NCBI RefSeq assembly: GCF_024228315.1
Contig: NZ_CP100457.1
Span: 62,001-126,000 of the forward strand
DNA from: Halomarina pelagica
GTDB taxonomy: Archaea; Halobacteriota; Halobacteria; Halobacteriales; Haloarculaceae
DNA length: 64,000 bases
Reading direction: 5' to 3'
This document shows positions 17,268 to 25,598 of the stretch, piece by piece. The notes under the pieces were generated by a model, which was given only the letters and a program-made list of their open reading frames with translations, was not told where the DNA came from and ran no database searches. Positions within the stretch are counted from its first letter, which is position 1; each line of letters opens with the position of its first letter. Made by a program: the position numbers and the translations under genes.

Positions 17268-17532
17268 CTATCCTGAGAGATACGAGGGGGAACCGAGCGA
17301 AGGTGGGCATGCAGGCCTTGTTGAAACCCTCAATCGGTGATAGGTTGCAGGAGTCGTGGTAAATACAGGGCGCAAGTCGGTCACGTGCTCTGAGTAGTGG
17401 TCGCATTCTCGACCCGACCTATACACCTCAGTTGTTGTTTTCGCTGAATCAGCCCTAAGACTCGCGCACCAAGGCGAGGTAAGAACCGGCTGAACGCCGC
17501 GGTTTTTTGTCCTCGGAGAAAAAATTACAATT
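17268..17532. repeat. Gap with a lone IS5-type inverted-repeat end
   Basis: GGCCTTGTTGAAACCCTC at 17314-17331 resembles the left end of the IS at 12698 (GGCTCTGTTGAAATCCTC). No transposase follows and no matching right end was found nearby, so it looks like a solo end or deletion scar. The remainder contains the methyltransferase leader, with a T6 run (gcggttttttgtcc) near 17505 that may terminate the mobilization operon. Confidence 0.45.
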
Positions 17533-18312
17533 ATGTCAGAACGCCCGCCCTCAGACGATGATGAGCGAGACCGATGGGAAAGAGTTCTTTCGACTCGTAC
17601 CGAAGAGACGTTTCGAGACTTCGTATTCGAACAGGTGAGGCCGCGTAAAGATGAATCAGTCCTTTCGGTCGGATGTGGCCCCGGATTCGAGACGGCAGCC
17701 CTTGCACGGTACGTCGGGGAGGGCGGGACGATCACCGGCATTGACGTGAACGAAGAGGTGTTGGCCGCAGCGAGAGACCGGTGCGGGGACTTGCCGCAGG
17801 CGTCGTTTGAGCAGGGAGACATCGTTGACCTCCCGGTGGCAGACGAGAGCTACGACCTCGCTATCGCAAAACAGGTTCTGTATGCCGTCTCGGATATCGA
17901 AGCGGCGCTGAACGAACTCTTCCGCGTGATTGCACCGGGTGGCCGAGTAGCGGTCACGGCAGGAGATAGACGAACCCATGTGAAGCACACGCCGACCGAC
18001 CGGATGCAACGGGCCGACAACGTATATCGTGCCGAGATCAACCACTCGCAACTCGGGACGCGTCTTATTGGTCGGCTTCCTGAGGCGGGGTTCACGGTCG
18101 AAGAAGTCACGCCATGTGCAAAGATTCAGACTGAAATCGACGACCAGATAGAGCAAGGAATCGGTGTCCAACGTGGGCTTTTAGAGGCGAGTGATGCCTT
18201 CGACAGCGAAGCGATCGACGCGTGGGAGCAGGATATCAGGGAGCTCAACGAGACTGGCCAGTTCCTCTCCTGTTCCACTTCTTTCCTCTACGTCGCCCGG
18301 AAGCCCGAATAG
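17533..18312 (+). CDS. Class I methyltransferase, UbiE-like
   Basis: A 259-residue protein. SAM motif I is ESVLSVGCGPGFETAALARY (about 40-60), motif II GTITGIDVNEEVLAAAR, then FEQGDIVDLPVADESYDLAI and the post-motif ELFRVIAPGGRVAVTAGDRR. This is the UbiE/Methyltransf_11 pattern for small-molecule methylation. The C-terminal substrate domain (LPEAGFTVEEVTPCAKIQTE) is not diagnostic. The gene stands alone with an adenine-rich leader before the ATG; no neighbour hints at the acceptor. Confidence 0.88.
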   Translation: MSERPPSDDDERDRWERVLSTRTEETFRDFVFEQVRPRKDESVLSVGCGPGFETAALARYVGEGGTITGIDVNEEVLAAARDRCGDLPQASFEQGDIVDLPVADESYDLAIAKQVLYAVSDIEAALNELFRVIAPGGRVAVTAGDRRTHVKHTPTDRMQRADNVYRAEINHSQLGTRLIGRLPEAGFTVEEVTPCAKIQTEIDDQIEQGIGVQRGLLEASDAFDSEAIDAWEQDIRELNETGQFLSCSTSFLYVARKPE

Positions 18313-18620
18313 ACCGGCGCTTCTCGCGTTCGAATCGGCGATTAGGATCTCTCAGTGGGTCAGCGGGGGACAGTCGGCTTGCTGAATGTATTCTCTACAT
18401 CTTGCACGGTTTCCCGATCTCTTCTCGACATTTGCTCATAGGGCGTACAAGATACAGAGCGTAGATCCATCACAATGATCCACTCTATGACCTAGTCAAA
18501 GCGTAACCAGATGCCGCCAGTGTACGATCGGAAAAATAGCCAGCACCGAGAGCGTGTCAGAACGTTTCTCGTACCCTTTGAAGTGACCAAAATGAGCGAT
18601 GCCAGTCGTTCATCTAACAG
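18313..18620. other. Intergenic stretch with IS-like debris
   Basis: A segment beginning TTGCTGAATGTATTCTC (18378) and ending near tacagagcgtag (18464) resembles in layout the repeats at 20652 and 21296 (start with GCTGAAT, end with an ACAG-GCG motif). The similarity is weak and may only reflect related IS remnants. No gene is supported. Confidence 0.3.
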
Positions 18621-19295
18621 TTATCGTGCCACTCGGACAGTTCGTCTGAAAACGCCTGTAGTTCGTTTATTGTTTCTTGAAGCTTCTCTTGGGCCGCCTC
18701 CTCCCCCCTTGTAGGCGGTCATGGATTTGAGCCGGTTCTTCGTTGATTTCGTACAGCCATCTATCTCGTCGTACCAGTCGTATCCGTTTTGTTTCATCAA
18801 CGTATTGATGACAACCCAGAATCCGATTCCCTTGGGATTGTGGTCACCTTCGTCACCAACCATAGCAATCTGCTCGTCTAGCGCTTCGTACAGGTCTAGA
18901 CTCGTTTGAGTCAGGAGTGGCTTCAACCGCATGAACAGGTCGGCACCCCTCTTGCCGACATTATCGACTGCTTTCGAATACACGCTGTCGTATCCGATTT
19001 CCTCAAACGGTAGCACGCTCCACGACTCGATTGCCCCGTCTTCGACGAGGGAATCCCACCGATCACACTCCTCGTCGACGACGGTTTCGGGGTCGCCGTC
19101 GATCATCAGGAGAATCCGTCCTCCCTTGAAATACTCTATTCCGTGACGACCGTAGTGCCCGTTTCGCCAGAACCAACCCTTCTCGAAGGCTTCCATCGTT
19201 TCGAAGCGCTTCCAGGCGGATACGAGATAGTTCCTGATGAAGGATGCTTCCGCATCCGTGTCCTCCATTCGAAACGTGACCTGAACTGTAGACAT
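18621..19295 (-). CDS. Hypothetical protein, function unknown
   Basis: A 224-residue protein starting MSTVQVTFRMEDTD. It begins with a strand and a helix (RNYLVSAWKRFETMEAF), continues with GRHGIEYFKGGRILLMIDGD, then an acidic helical part rich in Trp and Asp. The last 35 residues are basic and Gly/Arg-rich (KGGGGGPREASRNNKR), unlike the acidic body, so the original stop may have been lost. An AT-rich gaaaatatatcag element lies about 25-35 nt upstream. I do not recognise the family. Confidence 0.55.
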   Translation of the reverse strand: MSTVQVTFRMEDTDAEASFIRNYLVSAWKRFETMEAFEKGWFWRNGHYGRHGIEYFKGGRILLMIDGDPETVVDEECDRWDSLVEDGAIESWSVLPFEEIGYDSVYSKAVDNVGKRGADLFMRLKPLLTQTSLDLYEALDEQIAMVGDEGDHNPKGIGFWVVINTLMKQNGYDWYDEIDGCTKSTKNRLKSMTAYKGGGGGPREASRNNKRTTGVFRRTVRVAR

Positions 19296-19496
19296 GCCTC
19301 GACTGTGCTCCCTAGTTCTGATATATTTTCTGTAGACATAAGTACAAGAACTAACTGACCCGAGGCATGAAATTGTCGCTGATATACTCGCACGCTCTAT
19401 CTATCAGCTGATTCGCTGAAGGACAGGGTGAACACAATCTCCTGAGGATGATTCTACGACACGCTCAGCACCTGTAGCGACCGCATCGCCGTTTGG

Positions 19497-19856
19497 CTAC
19501 TGAATCACTGCCGGACGGTCGCGCTGGCCAGCGTGAAAGAGACACTCACACTCACTGACGGCACTGTGAAAGTCGATATTGAGAGCCTCTTCCATCACCT
19601 CCCGAGACTCAGCAATCAAGGCATCTGTCGCTTCCTCGTAGGTCTCCCACGCTTTCTCTATGTCCGGCGTCTCCATATACCAGAGTAGATAGCTCACGTC
19701 AGGCCCTTCTTCGAGGAAAATTGACTCTGTCAACATCTCCTCCCGCTGGAGGATATCTGCTACCTCCGACTCCCGGTTTTTCGCTTCCGAAAACAACTTA
19801 CGGAGGTCGTTAATCCGGTCACTCGGTATTTCGTACCGCAGCAGTATCACGTCCAT
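19497..19856 (-). CDS. DUF6176-like protein
   Basis: A 119-residue protein. The strand VILLRYEIPSDRINDLRKLF, a charged helix with ESEVADILQREE, then ESIFLEEGPDVSYLLWYMETPD and a helix with EKAWETYE follow the ferredoxin-like pattern of DUF6176, a small haloarchaeal and bacterial family of unknown function with a dimeric alpha/beta barrel character. The C-terminal ECECLFHAGQRDRP is consistent. It is divergent from the HTH_10 regulator, sharing an 84-bp intergenic promoter, and may be that regulator's target. Confidence 0.72.
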   Translation of the reverse strand: MDVILLRYEIPSDRINDLRKLFSEAKNRESEVADILQREEMLTESIFLEEGPDVSYLLWYMETPDIEKAWETYEEATDALIAESREVMEEALNIDFHSAVSECECLFHAGQRDRPAVIQ

Positions 19857-19910
19857 TACACGTGATGAGACGGCCGGAGTCCGAGTGAGCGTTGTGTGGA
19901 ATATGCTAGG

Positions 19911-19920
19911 TTATTTATTA
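19911..19920 (+). promoter_or_regulatory. TATA box of the HTH_10 regulator
   Basis: The string ttatttatta lies 21-30 nt upstream of the ATG at 19941, as expected for a leaderless transcript. It sits in the divergent intergenic region shared with the DUF6176-like gene. Confidence 0.6.
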
Positions 19921-19940
19921 GTAGTGCTCCGACACCTCGT

Positions 19941-20594
19941 ATGCGGTTCGTCCGAGTTACCCTCACAAGCCCACGGGAAACACAGCATCAGATGCAACGC
20001 TTCGTCGAGGAGTCGGACGCGGTTCGGCGAGAGCAGAACTTGGGGGTGTCGAACCTCCCCGATTCGAGATGGGCGCATCTCTATTATGTTGAGGGGGAGA
20101 TCGAAGCCTACCGTGCGATGTTGGAGCAACAGGAGACGGTCGAGTATTTCGATTTGAACCCTATTGAGGCACGCTCGTTCTGCGCGTACGTCGTTTTTCG
20201 GAAGCGACCAACGGACGAACGATTCGCCGAGGCGTTCGAGAAACACGGGGTCGTAGTCGTTTCGCCCGTAGAGACGGACAGAACGGGAGCGAAATTCACC
20301 CTCGTTGGCCCACAAGAAGCGCTTCAGGCACTGCTGGAGGACATCCCCGAGGACTTGGACACTGAGATCTTGCAAGTGGGGGAGTTCAATCACCACCACG
20401 GGGCCCTTGCCGGGCGACTAACGTCTCGCCAGCGTGAGGCGGTCAGCGCCGCACTGGCTGTGGAGTACTACGGTGTGCCCCATGACGCGACGCTCGCTGA
20501 CGTTGCCGACGAGCTCGGGTGTACCGTCGGGACAGCCTCCACCCTTCTGAGACGGGCGGAACGAGCAGTAATGGAAGCTGTCGTCGTGGGATAG
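19941..20594 (+). CDS. HTH_10 (Bat-like) transcription regulator
   Basis: A 217-residue protein from ATG 19941, chosen because of the TATA box 21-30 nt upstream. The N-terminal 150 residues form an alpha/beta sensor-like domain typical of haloarchaeal Bat-type regulators without PAS or GAF. The C-terminal LTSRQREAVSAALAVEYYG, then ATLADVADELGCTVGTASTLLRRAE is the HTH_10 domain. Such proteins are single-gene regulators, often controlling an adjacent target; the divergent DUF6176-like gene is the obvious candidate. The ligand is unknown. Confidence 0.87.
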   Translation: MRFVRVTLTSPRETQHQMQRFVEESDAVRREQNLGVSNLPDSRWAHLYYVEGEIEAYRAMLEQQETVEYFDLNPIEARSFCAYVVFRKRPTDERFAEAFEKHGVVVVSPVETDRTGAKFTLVGPQEALQALLEDIPEDLDTEILQVGEFNHHHGALAGRLTSRQREAVSAALAVEYYGVPHDATLADVADELGCTVGTASTLLRRAERAVMEAVVVG

Positions 20595-20651
20595 TCTCGT
20601 CCTCTCCGAACGGATTCAGATCGGTTGGCATAGGCGGGGAACCGATCTGTC

Positions 20652-20742
20652 GCTGAATATATCCGCTGTAGTCAGCATGCAAATTTCTGATAGCGGTTAG
20701 GGGATTTTTCGTACCCTTGCTGAATACAGAACGCGTATTTCG
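20652..20742 (+). repeat. Direct repeat of about 90 bp, copy 1
   Basis: It starts GCTGAATATATCCGCTGTAG and runs through TCAGCATGCAAATTTCTGAT, AGCGGTTAGGGG, CCCTTGCTG and ACAGAACGCGTA. Most positions match the copy at 21296, and both lie on either side of the DUF1428 gene. The first 27 bases contain a GCTGA/TCAGC inverted repeat. No gene is seen in 20595-20835 otherwise. Probably insertion-element relics. Confidence 0.7.
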
Positions 20743-20835
20743 CACGGTCAGGAGTTGCGGATCCGCCGTTACTGGACGCCGAACCGGTATACTACTATCG
20801 CGACACAAGCCGATCTTCACCGCTAGTTTCGTTCG

Positions 20836-21216
20836 TCAATTTTCGTAGCTGACGATGGAACGGAAGCCGCCATACGCCATGCGCTTCGTATCGAAGGGCA
20901 TCTCCTCATCGAAGTTCTCCGAATCCATCGCGGGATCTTCCATCACCTTCGCGTTCACCTCGTCGCGGTGGTCCCGCGACTCAAACACGATAAACGAGAA
21001 CACGACCGTTTCGTCCTCTCCGGTTTCGGCGAGCTGTGGGAAGGTTCGAATCGGCATGCCGTCCATGTCGGGCTCCATGTCGTCGCCGACCCCTTCGAAA
21101 TACTCGAGAGCGCCGTGTTCGATCCAGAGCTGTCCGGCCTCGCTGGCCATCTCACGGTACGCATCGAGCTCATCGGTCGGGATCGGGATAACGAATCCAT
21201 CGACGTATCGTTCCAT
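20836..21216 (-). CDS. DUF1428 family protein
   Basis: A 126-residue protein. YVDGFVIPIPTDELDAYREMA, an A-x2-W-x2-HGALEYFE motif, DETVVFSFIVFESRDHRDEV and a C-terminal PFDTKRMAYGGFRSIV are the hallmarks of DUF1428, a dimeric ferredoxin-like family common in bacteria and haloarchaea. Its biochemical role is unknown. Length and motifs are complete. Two copies of a 90-bp direct repeat flank the gene at 94 and 80 bases, so it may have moved as a unit. Confidence 0.9.
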   Translation of the reverse strand: MERYVDGFVIPIPTDELDAYREMASEAGQLWIEHGALEYFEGVGDDMEPDMDGMPIRTFPQLAETGEDETVVFSFIVFESRDHRDEVNAKVMEDPAMDSENFDEEMPFDTKRMAYGGFRSIVSYEN

Positions 21217-21295
21217 ACCCTACGTGGTAGGACGCGACAGGAATTGAACGTTATTCCCACTTACCGCGATTTATCTCAGCAATTGATTTTGCCCT

Positions 21296-21386
21296 GCTGA
21301 ATATACCCACTGTAGTCAGCATGCAATTTCTGATAGCGGTTGGGGGAATTTGCAGTGCCCTTGCTGCAGACAGGGCGCATAGTTAG
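21296..21386 (+). repeat. Direct repeat of about 90 bp, copy 2
   Basis: This is the second copy of the repeat at 20652, in the same orientation: GCTGAATATACCCACTGTAG, then TCAGCATGCAATTTCTGATA, GCGGTTGGGGGAA, CCCTTGCTG and ACAGGGCGCATA. Its first 27 bases hold a TGCTGA/TCAGCA inverted repeat. The copies differ by scattered substitutions and a few short indels. Confidence 0.7.
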
Positions 21387-21442
21387 CAGCAAGAATCGGA
21401 TGGCTGGAGATAAATTAGGTCGGTCTGTGTCGGCCCCCATCG

Positions 21443-21892
21443 TTACAGATCCAATTCATCGAACGCCCGCTCGGGAGGTCGGGGGTTTGCGTTCAGTTCC
21501 CACTCAACGTCGTACCTGTCGAGAAAGACTCGGTGGTGGGGAGCGTTCTCCTCTACGTTGCACCCGAGCGAGTCGGCACGTTCAGTGATTTCGTCAAATG
21601 CTTCGTCATCGACAGCCAGCGCAATGTGGTCGAGTCGGCCAGTTCCCTGTTGGTCCGATATGTCGGCAACTGCCATGTAGAACTCATCTCGCCCAAGAAA
21701 CGACATATACGGTGTAACTCCTCTATTGATGGCCTCCTCCCAAGAAACGTCGTCTGGAACGGTTCCAGGGTCACCATCAATCCCTGCCTCGCGGAATAGC
21801 ACTGCAAGGTCGAACAGTTCCCTGTAATATGATTCACCGTCCGGAACATCATCCACCGACAGAACGAGATGATGGACACCGTTGACGTACAT
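21443..21892 (-). CDS. VOC (glyoxalase-type) family protein
   Basis: A 149-residue protein from ATG 21892 (MYVNGVHHLVLSVDDVPDGE). The fold consists of two beta-alpha-beta-beta-beta modules: GVHHLVLSVDD with SYYRELFDL, and GRLDHIALAVDDEAFDEI. His in HHLVL and LDHIALAV and the late YDVEWEL could supply metal ligands. Members include glyoxalases, extradiol dioxygenases and fosfomycin-resistance proteins; the specific activity cannot be chosen. It is a stand-alone gene. Confidence 0.87.
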   Translation of the reverse strand: MYVNGVHHLVLSVDDVPDGESYYRELFDLAVLFREAGIDGDPGTVPDDVSWEEAINRGVTPYMSFLGRDEFYMAVADISDQQGTGRLDHIALAVDDEAFDEITERADSLGCNVEENAPHHRVFLDRYDVEWELNANPRPPERAFDELDL

Positions 21893-22081
21893 GCATTCGG
21901 TTAATCGATAAAGCACATAGGTCTATAGTCAATCTACTCTTGAGCTACACCCCTCTCAATCAATTCACCGCGATTCTGAGGACGAAGAAATCGGTCCGTG
22001 CTGAATCCATCCTCTCTATGCAGCACCCAATTCCTACCAGATATTGGTCATTTTAACAGAGCTAATTCGGTGATCAGTGCT

Positions 22082-22996
22082 CTAAACCTGTTCAACCGCC
22101 TCAAGAACACCGTCTCGAAGCTTCTGAGCGTGTTCCCTGGTCTCCTCTGGTCCGTGCTGATCCTGTACGTACAGCGACTCAAAGTAGTAGACCCCGTTCA
22201 AGATCGTATAGAGCGGTTTTCGGCGTTCGAATCCCGATGAGAGTGAACGGACGGATTCGTACCCTGCTCGGAACGCCTCTCCTGAGGCGTCACAGTCACG
22301 ACCGAACGTCGGAAGCCCCGTCCGCCAGTAGTCGAATTCACCCGGCGCAGCGATCGCATGCTCGAAGTCCACCATACAGGCAACTTGCTCGTCGACAACG
22401 GTGACGTGCTCAGGCGTCGCCCAACCGTGGCAGCAAACAGGGCCATCTGCGCCACTGAACACGCTTGGGTGGTCCTTCAGAAACTCTAGGACCATATCTG
22501 CGACATCAGCGTGTCCATGTTGGGCAAGCGTCGGACGGTACTGGTGGACGTACGCAAGAGCGGCCGCATGCCAGTCATCATCCTCAGCGACCACGGTTCC
22601 GTTAACCGACGGCCGAAATCGACCGTACCGATCAATTAACGGGTCGGTTTCGTTGTGCAGTGTTGCTAAGCCCCGTCCCGCGGCGTAGGCCCACGTTTCG
22701 TCGGCCTGCCCTCCTTCGTCAGGCGCTGGAGCATTCGGATGCCACGCAGCAACGTAGTAGCCGTCTCCGACCAGTAGTATCTCAGGTACAGGTACCGACG
22801 TCTGATCGCCAACGAACGCGATCACATGCCCCTCGAGTGTTGCTTTCCCCGTTGGACCGGTATTACCCTTGTAGACAGCACGCTGGCCATCCACGAAGAC
22901 TTCGTAGACCTCGTGAGGCGGTACGTCGTGAAGCTGGCGCACAATGCTGTGGGTAGTAAACTGCGCTGCGAGTGTGTCGTGGACGTCTCGTTTCAT
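22082..22996 (-). CDS. Aminoglycoside phosphotransferase-like kinase fold protein
   Basis: A 304-residue protein from ATG 22996 (MKRDVHDTLAAQF). An N-lobe with RAVYKGNTGPTGKATLEGHV supplies the ATP-binding Lys, and a C-lobe has VCCHGWATPEHVTVVDEQVA then MVDFEHAIAAPGEFDYWR. In canonical APH enzymes the first of these reads HGD-x4-N with a catalytic Asp; here Trp and His stand at those positions, while the later metal-binding Asp (VDFE) is kept. It is either a haloarchaeal subfamily with altered chemistry or an inactive kinase. Antibiotic resistance should not be assumed. Confidence 0.82.
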   Translation of the reverse strand: MKRDVHDTLAAQFTTHSIVRQLHDVPPHEVYEVFVDGQRAVYKGNTGPTGKATLEGHVIAFVGDQTSVPVPEILLVGDGYYVAAWHPNAPAPDEGGQADETWAYAAGRGLATLHNETDPLIDRYGRFRPSVNGTVVAEDDDWHAAALAYVHQYRPTLAQHGHADVADMVLEFLKDHPSVFSGADGPVCCHGWATPEHVTVVDEQVACMVDFEHAIAAPGEFDYWRTGLPTFGRDCDASGEAFRAGYESVRSLSSGFERRKPLYTILNGVYYFESLYVQDQHGPEETREHAQKLRDGVLEAVEQV

Positions 22997-23175
22997 ACTA
23001 TGGCCACCGCGTGACGAGCGGCGATCGGCCGTAGTGAGTGCTGTAGCTACGGCCGAGAGAAGACAGACGAAAGGTAGGGGCAGCTTCAAATAAGCACTTC
23101 GACTCACCTGAATGAGTCCTCGTTAGAAAAATTATGGATATTGTTCTCCGTATCCAATGCATGAGTATAGCGCTG

Positions 23176-23216
23176 ATTAACCAACAGCGGCCTCGATAAC
23201 ACACATTGTTGGTTAA
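23176..23216. repeat. Long inverted repeat, copy 2 of 4
   Basis: Arms TTAACCAACA (23177-23186) and TGTTGGTTAA (23207-23216) match perfectly around a 20-bp spacer. It lies about 220 bp upstream of the RHH-PIN toxin-antitoxin operon and 180 bp from the divergent phosphotransferase gene. Confidence 0.85.
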
Positions 23217-23415
23217 ACGCTCGCTGAATGTTCTTCTCCACAATCGCTGCCGGTCATATCCAGCGCCAAGAGCCCATGTCTCCCAGGGAGGAGTCGGAGG
23301 GCTGTCTTATGAACGGTCGAAGTGGAAGATAAAGAACGTGGGCCTTCCACTAGTCGTTATTTTCGTACCCGTCAACTGACTGGTGGTCTACTCCCGGAGA
23401 AGCCTTTTTGCGTCT

Positions 23416-23434
23416 GTGGGTACAACGTACCCAC
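23416..23434 (+). promoter_or_regulatory. Operator palindrome of the RHH-PIN operon
   Basis: Perfect 8-bp arms GTGGGTAC and GTACCCAC surround a 3-bp centre (aac), ending 3 bases before the antitoxin ATG. RHH antitoxins typically bind such short palindromes at their own promoters. Confidence 0.75.
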
Positions 23435-23437
23435 AGT

Positions 23438-23740
23438 ATGAGTACCCGAAAAGTCAACTTCCGGCTCCCAGAGGACCTGGTGACGCATGCGGATATAGCC
23501 GCAGAAGTCACCCATAAAAACCGAACTGAACTCCTAATCGAAGCCCTGCGCGAGTACCTCGAAGAAATCGAATCGAGCGAGCGTTTTCAAGAGGCAGTCG
23601 TTGAACTCTACCTTCAAGACGAACTCGAGTTTGAATCGCTTAGCAAGATTATCGGTCGCCAGGACGCAGAAGCAGTCCGGACGTCGAAGCAGCTCCTCGA
23701 TCAAGGCGATGCCCTCGCTGACAAACTTGCGGATCGCTGA
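23438..23740 (+). CDS. RHH antitoxin (VapB-like)
   Basis: A 100-residue protein from ATG 23438. The N-terminus TRKVNFRLPEDLVTHADIAA followed by HKNRTELLIEALREYLEE is a ribbon-helix-helix domain. The acidic, helical C-terminus (about 50-100) is suited to wrap a toxin. Its stop codon is followed at once by the PIN gene ATG (23741), and a perfect palindrome sits at its start, the standard arrangement of an autoregulated type II antitoxin. Confidence 0.85.
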   Translation: MSTRKVNFRLPEDLVTHADIAAEVTHKNRTELLIEALREYLEEIESSERFQEAVVELYLQDELEFESLSKIIGRQDAEAVRTSKQLLDQGDALADKLADR

Positions 23741-24256
23741 ATGCTGGTCATCGACACAAGCGCGTTCATTTCTCTCGCAATCGGTGATGTCCTTGATGAT
23801 GTACTCGCCGAATTTGACGTCGTGACAACGGCACTCGTCATCGACGAACTCGAAACGACCGCAGAATACGACGATGTGCATGGCCGCGGGGCCACAGCCG
23901 TTCTCGAACGCGCTGATTGCTTCGAGATTCTGGAGCTTCCTGCCCCAGCGTTTTCGTCGAGTCAGATCGATGCTGGCGAAGCGAGTTGTGTCGCCGCTGT
24001 TGAAGAGATCGACGCCCCATTTCTCATTACGGACGATTTTCGAGCACTTCCAGAACTCACCACATTGCTGTCTGCCGATGTGGCGCTATCACCTATCCTC
24101 CTCCGAGCACTCGTCAAACGAGAGGTGCTTACAGAGGCCGAGGCGCACTCCGCGCTCAACACTATTGCGCAGGGTCGAGACTGGCTTGGTGCGCCGATCT
24201 ACCGCTATGCACAACGGCTCTTCGACGAGACAGAGACGTCATCAACCGAACCGTGA
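23741..24256 (+). CDS. PIN-domain toxin (VapC-like)
   Basis: A 171-residue protein. MLVIDTSAFISLAIGDV gives the first Asp, TTALVIDELETTAEYDD the Glu, AGEASCVAAVEE the third acidic position, and APFLITDDFRAL the paired Asp residues, so the PIN active site is complete. The C-terminal extension (about 120-171) resembles a family of haloarchaeal DUF3368-like PIN proteins with LTEAEAHSALNTIAQGRDW. It presumably cleaves RNA when freed from the RHH partner upstream, to which it is directly adjacent. Confidence 0.85.
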   Translation: MLVIDTSAFISLAIGDVLDDVLAEFDVVTTALVIDELETTAEYDDVHGRGATAVLERADCFEILELPAPAFSSSQIDAGEASCVAAVEEIDAPFLITDDFRALPELTTLLSADVALSPILLRALVKREVLTEAEAHSALNTIAQGRDWLGAPIYRYAQRLFDETETSSTEP

Positions 24257-24521
24257 CTGTTGAAGAACAATCACGACGAGAACCAGGAACCGATCGGTGT
24301 CGGTCACTCCCTTACGGACTGCGTTCGCTGCACGGGATCGAAGCTGAGTAGATTGCATTGGGTGCCACGTCTGTACGCAGAACTAATCTCAGTCCTCGGG
24401 GACAGTTCACTTCGCATCGATAGAGCGAAAGCCCGGCGCGCGGAGCGCGCCCGGACCGTGGAGGCGGGTGGGGCGGTCGGGGATGGGTGGTCTGGCACGG
24501 CAAAAAAGAGTGGTACGTCGC
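24257..24521 (-). terminator. Terminator region between the convergent PIN and TFB genes
   Basis: An A6 run on the + strand at 24502-24507 reads as T6 on the - strand, about 15 bases past the TFB stop codon, and follows GC-rich sequence, a typical archaeal terminator. The rest of the gap is GC-rich and non-coding. Confidence 0.5.
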
Positions 24522-25598
24522 TCAGTGCAGTTGGACGCGCCCGCGCTCAAGGACGGCTGCCGGATCGTCCGTCCCATGCGTGGCCACGTAGGCGTCGTAC
24601 AGTGCCTGGGAGTATCGACTAATGCGGCTCTTGGTGGTGTCGAGAATCGTCCGTCCGGCGGTGACCACCTCCGCCTGGGTCAGCGTCTTCCCGTCGGTGA
24701 GCCGGTCAGCTGCGTAGACGGCCGCCGCCGCCATCGTCAGCCGCGACGTTCCCGGTCCAACTGGCGTCTCGTCAGCGATCTCCAAGAGGTGCTCGCCCAG
24801 CCGTCGAAGCTCCAGACACGTTTTCACGTCCGGCGCATCCTCACCGAGTGCTGCAACCACCGCGTCGACGGGGGCCGCCCGCACCGGCGGTACATCCAGA
24901 CCGAGTGCACACCGCAGCTTCCGCGCTGCTGCGCACACTCGCTCGCGGTCCGCCTTCGCGTACTGGGTCACTTCCACGTCGGATCGCGGAACGCCCGCAT
25001 CGATCGCAGCGAGCAGCACCGCGCCCGCGGCGAGTGCTTCCCAGGACATCCGCCCACCGGGAAGCCGCGCCGCAGCCGCCTGTTTGAGGATCAACCCCGC
25101 ATCCTCGGCCACGTAGCCGGGGAGGGACAGATTACCAGTGATCGACTCGATGTCTCGGAAGCCCTCGTTGAGCCGGATGGCCCGCTTGTCCTCGACTTGG
25201 AAGCGCTTGTGCCGCCGCCGCAACCGACCGAACTTGTCTTTCTGCTCGCTCGACAGTGCCCGTCCGTAGCCGTCAGTGCCGAGGAAGAACGTCGTATGCA
25301 GGCCCTTGTCCACCCGCAGCGGATTGATCGACTCACAGCTCCACTCTGCCGGACCACTCCCCTCGGACGGCCCGTGCACGCCGCGCGTCGGCCGGTGATC
25401 GACATGCTCCGCAGAGACCACGAGCCCACAATCCACGCAGTAGGACTCCTGATCGCCGGTGACGACCTGTCCATCGCACTCGAGACACGTCGACTGCCAC
25501 GTTGGCTCGTGCTCGACGACCGCCTGGCTGTGCTCCTCGTCATGTTTTGTTCCCTGTTCAACCGAAGATTCATACCGCACAAAGTTCGTACTCGACAT
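24522..25598 (-). CDS. tfb: Transcription initiation factor TFB (TFIIB-like), divergent
   Basis: A 358-residue protein from ATG 25598. A zinc ribbon lies at about 38-62 (CLECDGQ and CVDCGLVV). A B-reader-like linker (VDHRPTRGVHGPSEGSG, with a P-L-R-x-D-K-G-L-H-T-T-F segment in place of the usual D-R-G-L-S-T) precedes two cyclin-like repeats. TFB recruits RNA polymerase to TATA-bound TBP; haloarchaea keep several TFB paralogues with different regulons. The cyclin repeats are Ala-rich and divergent, typical of plasmid-encoded copies. A poly-T terminator follows the stop. Confidence 0.85.
   Translation of the reverse strand: MSSTNFVRYESSVEQGTKHDEEHSQAVVEHEPTWQSTCLECDGQVVTGDQESYCVDCGLVVSAEHVDHRPTRGVHGPSEGSGPAEWSCESINPLRVDKGLHTTFFLGTDGYGRALSSEQKDKFGRLRRRHKRFQVEDKRAIRLNEGFRDIESITGNLSLPGYVAEDAGLILKQAAAARLPGGRMSWEALAAGAVLLAAIDAGVPRSDVEVTQYAKADRERVCAAARKLRCALGLDVPPVRAAPVDAVVAALGEDAPDVKTCLELRRLGEHLLEIADETPVGPGTSRLTMAAAAVYAADRLTDGKTLTQAEVVTAGRTILDTTKSRISRYSQALYDAYVATHGTDDPAAVLERGRVQLH

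Larger units (their letters stand above)
22997..23437. other. Intergenic region holding inverted repeat copy 2 and the RHH operator
   Basis: No gene is supported in these 440 bases. The region contains an AT-rich run (aaaaattatggat near 23127), the long inverted repeat at 23176-23216 and, next to the antitoxin start, the palindromic operator at 23416-23434. Confidence 0.6.
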
